From positions 1,452,183 through 1,516,182 of the forward strand of contig NZ_SOEO01000001.1 of assembly GCF_004365655.1 (NCBI RefSeq): 64,000 nucleotides of DNA, in the 5' to 3' direction. The stretch is from Epilithonimonas xixisoli. GTDB taxonomy: Bacteria; Bacteroidota; Bacteroidia; Flavobacteriales; Weeksellaceae. Made by a program: the position numbers and the translations under genes. A model generated the notes under the pieces. It saw only the letters and a program-made list of their open reading frames with translations, was not told the origin of the DNA and ran no database searches. This document shows, piece by piece, positions 59,801 to 64,000 of the stretch (positions are counted from its first letter, which is position 1; each line of letters opens with the position of its first letter).

Positions 59801-60934
59801 ATAAAGACATCCACGCTCTGCCCACGCCAAGAAAAAATACGGCTTAAGCCAGGCGCCAACCGCACAAGCCCAACGCTTCGCCTGCCTTCTATGGCATTGC
59901 CACCGATTTGCAACTGTCATACTTTTTGCGTTGTTTTTGCCAACGCTCTACAGCACATTGCCATCCTCGTTCCTGCGGTGGCAAAGAGCTGTCCCAACAC
60001 CCAAAAAACAAAGCAAAAAGACACTGCACTCCAACCACCACCACCGTTCCGTTTATGCCAGTATGCAAATCGGTGGAAGCTAAGTTACATAATGTGGCAT
60101 TATAGTACATTTTCCCCACGCTTGTAGGCGACTACGCCAACGCAAAAATGTCCTATAATAACATTATGTAAAATAGCCAATGCCATAGTCCGCTACCCGA
60201 AAAAATATCCCAACGCACAATCCCAACGCTCATATTTTTCGGGTATCGGAAGCCGTATTTTTTCTCCCCACCGCACAGCCCACGCTTCTTGCCACGCTCC
60301 CCACCACCCATTTCAGCGGTGCAGGAATAAAAAGGCATAAGTTATTTATTCCCCAAGTGCTTCCGGCAGGTGCAAACAGCGTGGTTTCATTGCATTGCAC
60401 TTCGCTTGATTTGCACCCGCCTCAGCACCGCACAGCAAGCGTATTGCGAGACGCATACCCTTGCTTTTTCCCACCGCCAATAGTTTTGGATATGCCTTTT
60501 TATCCCTGCGAGTTTATTGCCCCATTGCCAACGCTTTTAAAGAAAGTTTCGTTTCCGATTGACTTTTTCGGAAGAATTAAAAAGAAAAAATTTCTTCGAT
60601 TGAAACTTGATTGATAGCTGAAAATGAAAAGACGATTAGTTTATCAGTAGCCGGTCAATAAATAAAAAAAAGTAAGCAAAGTTAGGTGGCTTCCACAAGC
60701 CCAACGCCCAAAAAAAGCAAAAGACTACGGCATAATGGCAAGGCATTTATGGTGGCTTCGCCGAGTTTTTTCGTTGCCTTGCCACCCTTCGGGACTTATT
60801 CCGTTTCCTTTTGCTTTTTTAGCCACGCCACCTTTAAAACGGCTTTCTTTTTTCTTTTTTTTCCCTTTTTTTCTTTCTTCTTTTCAAAATATTTCATCGA
60901 AGCGGAGCGGAGCAAAATTTTTAAAGCAGATAGT
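59801..60934. other. C-rich non-coding region of the mobile element
   Basis: 1.1 kb with no convincing gene. The plus strand is unusually rich in C and A up to about 60720, unlike the flanking AT-rich DNA. CCAACGC occurs exactly at least seven times (for example 59870, 59940, 60137, 60210, 60527, 60700), with CCCACGC variants. A long inverted repeat lies at 60085-60172. Open frames here (59891-60127, 60357-60614) have atypical composition and were not accepted. Possible transfer origin or long leader of the DUF6943 gene. Confidence 0.5.
60085..60172. repeat. Long imperfect inverted repeat with nested hairpin
   Basis: Left arm 60085-60113 (TTACATAATGTGGCATTATA then GTACATTTT), right arm 60144-60172 (complement TTTACATAATGTTATTATAG then GACATTTTT): about 26 matches with a 2-nt indel. 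The 30-nt loop contains GTAG-GCGA-CTAC, a 4-bp hairpin with a GNRA-like loop. Confidence 0.65.
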
Positions 60935-61357
60935 ATGAAAACTCCAAAAATCTACACCTACAGCCCAAAAAATCAAAAGTCAGAATTTGATTTGTACGCC
61001 CTTTCCAAAGGTTTAAACAGCGGTAAACCTTTAGAAACCCCTTGCCCGAATTGTTTCGTTATTTCCTGCCGTAATGCGGAAGAATTAGACCAGTACAGCA
61101 CCTTATTATTTGGATTATGGAAAGCAAAATCTTTTCATCAATTCTTTGTAGGTTCGGTTATTCCATTCATCCGCATTGGCGATTTTAAAAACCTCGTTTT
61201 TGAACAAATGGCACATTTACAGCAAAAACAAACTGCCTATCAAAAAGATGTAAAAGCATTTAAAGCTTTGGCGCAAAACGAAAGAGCGATGTACGAGCAA
61301 CTTCTTTTAATTTCCGAACTGAAACGAATGTATATTTCAAGGCATTTAAAAAGGTAG
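60935..61357 (+). CDS. DUF6943-like mobile-element protein
   Basis: 140 residues from the ATG at 60935 (MKTPKIYTYSPKNQKSEFDLYALSKG); an open frame extends upstream to 60686 but is Phe/Ser-rich and non-protein-like. The core SGKPLETPCPNCFVISC, LLFGLWKAKSFHQFFVGSVIPFIRIGDFK and the end LLISELKRMYISRHL fit DUF6943, which I recall as a small family on Bacteroidota conjugative elements. Function unknown; cytoplasmic. Confidence 0.75.
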   Translation: MKTPKIYTYSPKNQKSEFDLYALSKGLNSGKPLETPCPNCFVISCRNAEELDQYSTLLFGLWKAKSFHQFFVGSVIPFIRIGDFKNLVFEQMAHLQQKQTAYQKDVKAFKALAQNERAMYEQLLLISELKRMYISRHLKR

Positions 61358-61544
61358 CCTTTTCGGCTACCTTCGTTTGCTTCTACCATACCCACTGATT
61401 TACCATTATTGGCACTTTGACAGCCATATAAAGGCAATATAAAAGCACCGTTTTATAAAAACGATGCAAGCGGATGCAGAAAACAAAAAATCCCGCCCAA
61501 AGGACAGGATTTGAAAAACTAACCATTGCTGAATACCTTATGTA

Positions 61545-61817
61545 CTAAGGCTTTTCAGCATTTTTTGTTTCATCTTTACTTTCGGTATTGTTGCTTTCTT
61601 CCGCTTGGATAGCGGTTTGTGCAACTGCCGTGGCGATGGTTCCGCCCAATGCCAAGTAACCTGCAACGGTTACAATCGTGGCAGGAATAGCCACCGGAGC
61701 GGTTAAGATTGCACCACCTACGGCGGTCAATGTGATGCCGATGGCTCTAACGATTTTGAACCATTTTGGCGTTGGAGCTTTTACACGCTCTACCAAGTTT
61801 AAATTATTATTTTTCAT
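61545..61817 (-). CDS. Small two-helix membrane protein (holin-like layout)
   Basis: 90 residues: basic amphipathic start (MKNNNLNLVERVKAPTPKWFKIVR), two hydrophobic Gly/Ala/Thr-rich helices (about 25-44 AIGITLTAVGGAILTAPVAI and 48-68 TIVTVAGYLALGGTIATAVAQ), and an acidic/Asn-rich tail. Size and layout are holin-like, but no family was assigned. Overlaps the 61807 gene by 11 bp; last of three minus-strand genes. Confidence 0.65.
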   Translation of the reverse strand: MKNNNLNLVERVKAPTPKWFKIVRAIGITLTAVGGAILTAPVAIPATIVTVAGYLALGGTIATAVAQTAIQAEESNNTESKDETKNAEKP

Positions 61818-62070
61818 TGCCTGAATGTTTTAAATTGTTTTGTTCAATAATGTTGACGCGGTGTTCCAGATAATCTACTTTTTGATTGAGCATACTGTAA
61901 CTGCTTTTGAATTCGGTTTTGATGATTAAAGCCATTGTTTTTACTTCGGTTAAATCCTTTTCCATATTCTTAAAATCGGAATGAAGTTGTTTAATGAAGT
62001 AGGCAACAATCGCCAACAGCATACTAATTAAAGAGCCGAACACGATGTTTAATGTGATTGCATTTTCCAT
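61807..62070 (-). CDS. Small membrane protein with coiled coil
   Basis: 87 residues: one N-terminal membrane helix (about 5-26, ITLNIVFGSLISMLLAIVAYF) followed by a long amphipathic coiled coil (KNMEKDLTEVKTMALIIKTEFKSSYSMLNQKVDYLEHRVNIIEQN). This layout is common among phage-type lysis accessory or bacteriocin-associated proteins. It lies 12 bp after the 62083 gene and overlaps the holin-like gene. Confidence 0.65.
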   Translation of the reverse strand: MENAITLNIVFGSLISMLLAIVAYFIKQLHSDFKNMEKDLTEVKTMALIIKTEFKSSYSMLNQKVDYLEHRVNIIEQNNLKHSGNEK

Positions 62071-62082
62071 TGTTGTAGGGTT

Positions 62083-62535
62083 TTAAAATTGAAAATTATT
62101 TTCGATGCTGATTTGATTTTCCTCGCTTTGTGCAACGCTCAAGAGCTTTGGGTAAATCATTTGGTAAGCATCTTTACTTCTTACGATTTGATAATCGCCA
62201 TCGATAAAATCGAACCCAAAACCACACAACGGACAACCTGCGGTTTGTCTGAAATTGTTCCCGATGTGGATATACACAAAACTGAAATTCGGCAAGCCGT
62301 TTATCTCAATCATTCCTTTGTGAAACTTCGGAAATTTCTGCCGATACTCGGCATTCATTCCGCCCCAGGTATTTAATCTCAAAGAGTAATTTCCCTCAGG
62401 AATAGCGGTTTGTTTCGGTATTTTGATGGCTCTGATTTTGTCTTCCAACAAATAACATTGAAAAATACCCTCAATGTAAAGCTGGCTCAATGTGCTTTGT
62501 TTGCCTTCGGCAACTCTTATGATTTTTGCTTTCAT
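62083..62535 (-). CDS. DUF5675-like protein
   Basis: 150 residues. Contents: STLSQLYIEGIFQCYLLEDKIRAIK, TAIPEGNYSLRLNTWGG, FPKFHKGMIEINGLPNFSFVYIHIGN and TAGCPLCGFG, then DAYQMIYPKL. The order (short beta domain, HxGN and GCPL motif) resembles DUF5675, whose HIGN...GCPL core recalls L,D-transpeptidase-like catalytic sites (His and Cys). With the two small membrane genes after it, the set looks like a lysis cassette, though no phage structural genes are present. Confidence 0.72.
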   Translation of the reverse strand: MKAKIIRVAEGKQSTLSQLYIEGIFQCYLLEDKIRAIKIPKQTAIPEGNYSLRLNTWGGMNAEYRQKFPKFHKGMIEINGLPNFSFVYIHIGNNFRQTAGCPLCGFGFDFIDGDYQIVRSKDAYQMIYPKLLSVAQSEENQISIENNFQF

Positions 62536-62603
62536 TTGAAAATCGTTTTTAGAATTAATTAAAAAAGCCCTCTCTTGTGAAGAAGGCTTTTGATTTTATT
62601 GGC

Positions 62604-63407
62604 TTAAAACGCATCTTCAATTCGCAAACAGTTGCCAGAATTGAGCGCATAATAATTGGTGTTGACCTCTTGGAAAAACTCAATCCCGATACACTGAATA
62701 ACTGTAACATTTGCGCCCAGCGTTGGAGCACCGGGAAGTGTTGCGGTTAATGTAGAGCCTGCATAAGCCGAATTTAAAGGGATATAATCCGAATACTCAA
62801 CGATGCTCAACTCATTGTTTACGATGTCATCAGGTTCGTAAGTGCCTGTTGTAGCATTGTACACGAAGTCTGCAACCACCGCCAAAGCGTTAATCAATCG
62901 GAAATGTGTAGTTCCTGAAGGTGCAGAAATCAAATCGGCTGGGTTAAACGGAGCAATGATAAAATCTGCACTTTCCCTACCTGCGGTATGGGTTACATCA
63001 TACGGAGCATTGAACACGCCATTTATGGAAAGTTTTTTGTCAAACTCAAAACCCAGTAAATAATTTCTTTGGGTTGAGATTTCGACCTTTCGGTAACCTC
63101 TGGCTTCCGTTCCGTCTTCCAAGTTGATTTTCTTCATTATTGAAGTAAGCCTGCCTGTAACCTGGCTATCTGCCATTTTTGACATTAACGCAGAAAGTGC
63201 TGTTCTCACAGACTTTCCGGCTCTTGCACATCCGCCAAACTCGTTCATATTTTCACGAGTACGTTCAAATTCCGGTGCGGAGTTTACTTGTTCTGCGGTT
63301 GGTCCACCAACCATTCCGGCGAAAAATCCTTGTTGACCTTTTATTTTGAAGTGTCGCACATCGCCGATGGTGCCAACGTACTTCATAAGTCCTTTTTGTC
63401 TTGCCAT
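62604..63407 (-). CDS. Unknown Bacteroidota family protein (MARQKG start)
   Basis: 267 residues, no signal peptide. The start MARQKGLMKYVGTIGDVRHFKIKG and TRENMNEFGGCARAGKSVRTALSALM form a signature that I recall from many short Bacteroidota genes of unknown role. The C-terminal two thirds are beta-rich (FRLINALAVVADFVYNATTGTYEPDD, STLTATLPGAPTLGANVTVIQCIG), Ig-like in style. It lies directly upstream of the DUF5675/coiled-coil/holin-like trio, 68 bp away. It resembles the 32811 gene product in the first 65 residues. Confidence 0.65.
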   Translation of the reverse strand: MARQKGLMKYVGTIGDVRHFKIKGQQGFFAGMVGGPTAEQVNSAPEFERTRENMNEFGGCARAGKSVRTALSALMSKMADSQVTGRLTSIMKKINLEDGTEARGYRKVEISTQRNYLLGFEFDKKLSINGVFNAPYDVTHTAGRESADFIIAPFNPADLISAPSGTTHFRLINALAVVADFVYNATTGTYEPDDIVNNELSIVEYSDYIPLNSAYAGSTLTATLPGAPTLGANVTVIQCIGIEFFQEVNTNYYALNSGNCLRIEDAF

Positions 63408-64000
63408 TGTTTTAAAATTTAAGAGTTAATAAATGCTTTGCTATAGCTATTACAAAGTTCTATCTATCTCATTTTATGAGCAATACACAAGGTTGTACAA
63501 TGTGATGCAATGCGGTGCTATCGCACCGAAAACATACATTTTCAAAATTCAGAACAGCAATTAGTTTGAGAAATCGGAGGAAGAAGCAAGGATAAAAAAC
63601 AGAAAAAGTATAGCGTTCCAATGCCTATAATTAGCTATTTTTATGCGGTAGATATTTGTAAAATAAAAAGGTTGTGAAAAGTTGTACTTATGTTGTACTT
63701 CAAAAAATAAAGTAAGCAAAAACCCTTTATTTACAAGCATCTGCAAAACAATTACTGATAATTGATTGTTGGCAGAAACACCATTGAACATTCGGTATAA
63801 AAACAACGGTTCTGAATATTGGACAAACTTGAATCTAAAAGAAATTGAATCCAGACCAAAAAATCTTTGCGCATAAGGTCTGAATTCACTTTCTATCGGA
63901 CTGAAAAAAAACGCTGACGAAAGTTCCAAAACGCTGACTTAACGAAATTTTCAATGGTAATTCCTGACAACATTTTGGTTCACTTTTACTCTATTTTGAC
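63408..64000. other. Island right-edge region, no gene supported
   Basis: 593 bp. It contains the right-end GTTGTAC repeats (63671-63699). The open frame 63561-63929 on the minus strand is Phe-rich, resembles no family and spans those repeats; it was not accepted. The island probably ends here, but the junction with chromosomal sequence could not be fixed because the other flank of a target site is not visible. Confidence 0.45.
63671..63699 (+). repeat. Right-end GTTGTAC repeats (candidate attachment or recombinase-binding site)
   Basis: GTTGTGAA (63671), GTTGTACT (63681) and GTTGTACT (63692): three related words spaced 10 and 11 bp. AAAAGTTGTAC is shared exactly with the left-end site (35123-35133). 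Confidence 0.5.

Noticed and set aside
60357..60614. 85-codon plus-strand frame (and 59891-60127) in the C-rich block
   Set aside because: Codon use and composition follow the strand skew of the block. No domain is visible and neighbouring frames are equally open, so coding is not supported.
60686..60934. Upstream extension of the DUF6943-like gene
   Set aside because: The extension is Phe/Ser-rich low-complexity sequence without family similarity; the ATG at 60935 starts the conserved part.
63561..63929. 122-codon minus-strand frame at the right edge
   Set aside because: Phe-rich, no family, and it covers the GTTGTAC repeats thought to mark the island end.

Overview
The window looks like a chromosome segment of a Flavobacteriia member, most likely Chryseobacterium or a close relative in Weeksellaceae. 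Support comes from low GC, Bacteroidota-type promoters (TTTG-N19-TAnnTTTG upstream of the integrase at 35238), a type IX secretion C-terminal sorting domain, TPR-transmembrane-AraC regulators, and a BT4734/VirE primase. All domain names are from reading the sequence; no database search was run.

Region 1 (1-34.8 kb) is mostly chromosomal. Two copies of a small helix-turn-helix gene pair (1-669, 6092-6852) bracket three tandem membrane-anchored TPR/AraC regulators whose last ~175 bp are almost identical. Next come a lipoprotein, a DoxX-like protein, an SDR gene that lost its catalytic core, four secreted proteins on the minus strand (8287-15164, Ig-like and adhesion-type modules), and a fourth TPR/AraC regulator. 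Housekeeping genes follow: idi, an NAD(P)-binding protein, galE, a DegT-family aminotransferase, a secreted subtilase, a cluster of VOC/DinB/SRPBCC proteins, a DUF3108-like protein, and the glycogen genes glgB-glgA-glgC. A tyrosine recombinase (33753) closes this part.

Region 2 (about 35.1-63.7 kb) reads as an integrative mobile island. A second tyrosine recombinase (35238) sits at the left edge, and related GTTGTAC repeats lie near both ends. Behind the recombinase is a minus-strand array of about 20 small genes (36464-49686): SUKH/SMI1-KNR4 proteins, an Imm30-like protein, DUF6985-like, CbrC-like, YwqK/MORN-repeat lipoproteins, a WG-repeat lipoprotein broken by a frameshift, zinc-ribbon and unknown proteins. 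The spacers between them are copies of one another, or duplicated ends of neighbouring genes. This is the pattern expected of an orphan-immunity (acquired interbacterial defence) array built by cassette accretion.

The array is followed by a TetR regulator with a candidate operator, an unknown ICE-type protein, an excisionase-like HTH protein and a primase/helicase. Behind the primase lie two tandem ~195-nt structured elements with compensatory changes between copies. Then comes a compact five-gene plus-strand operon (54968-59800): PD-(D/E)XK (sce7726-like), sce7725-like, HEPN/RES NADase-type, HsdR-N-like PD-(D/E)XK and PIN-like proteins. It is the best candidate for an undescribed defence system. 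A C-rich non-coding stretch with a long inverted repeat, a DUF6943-like gene and a small cassette resembling lysis/holin genes complete the island.
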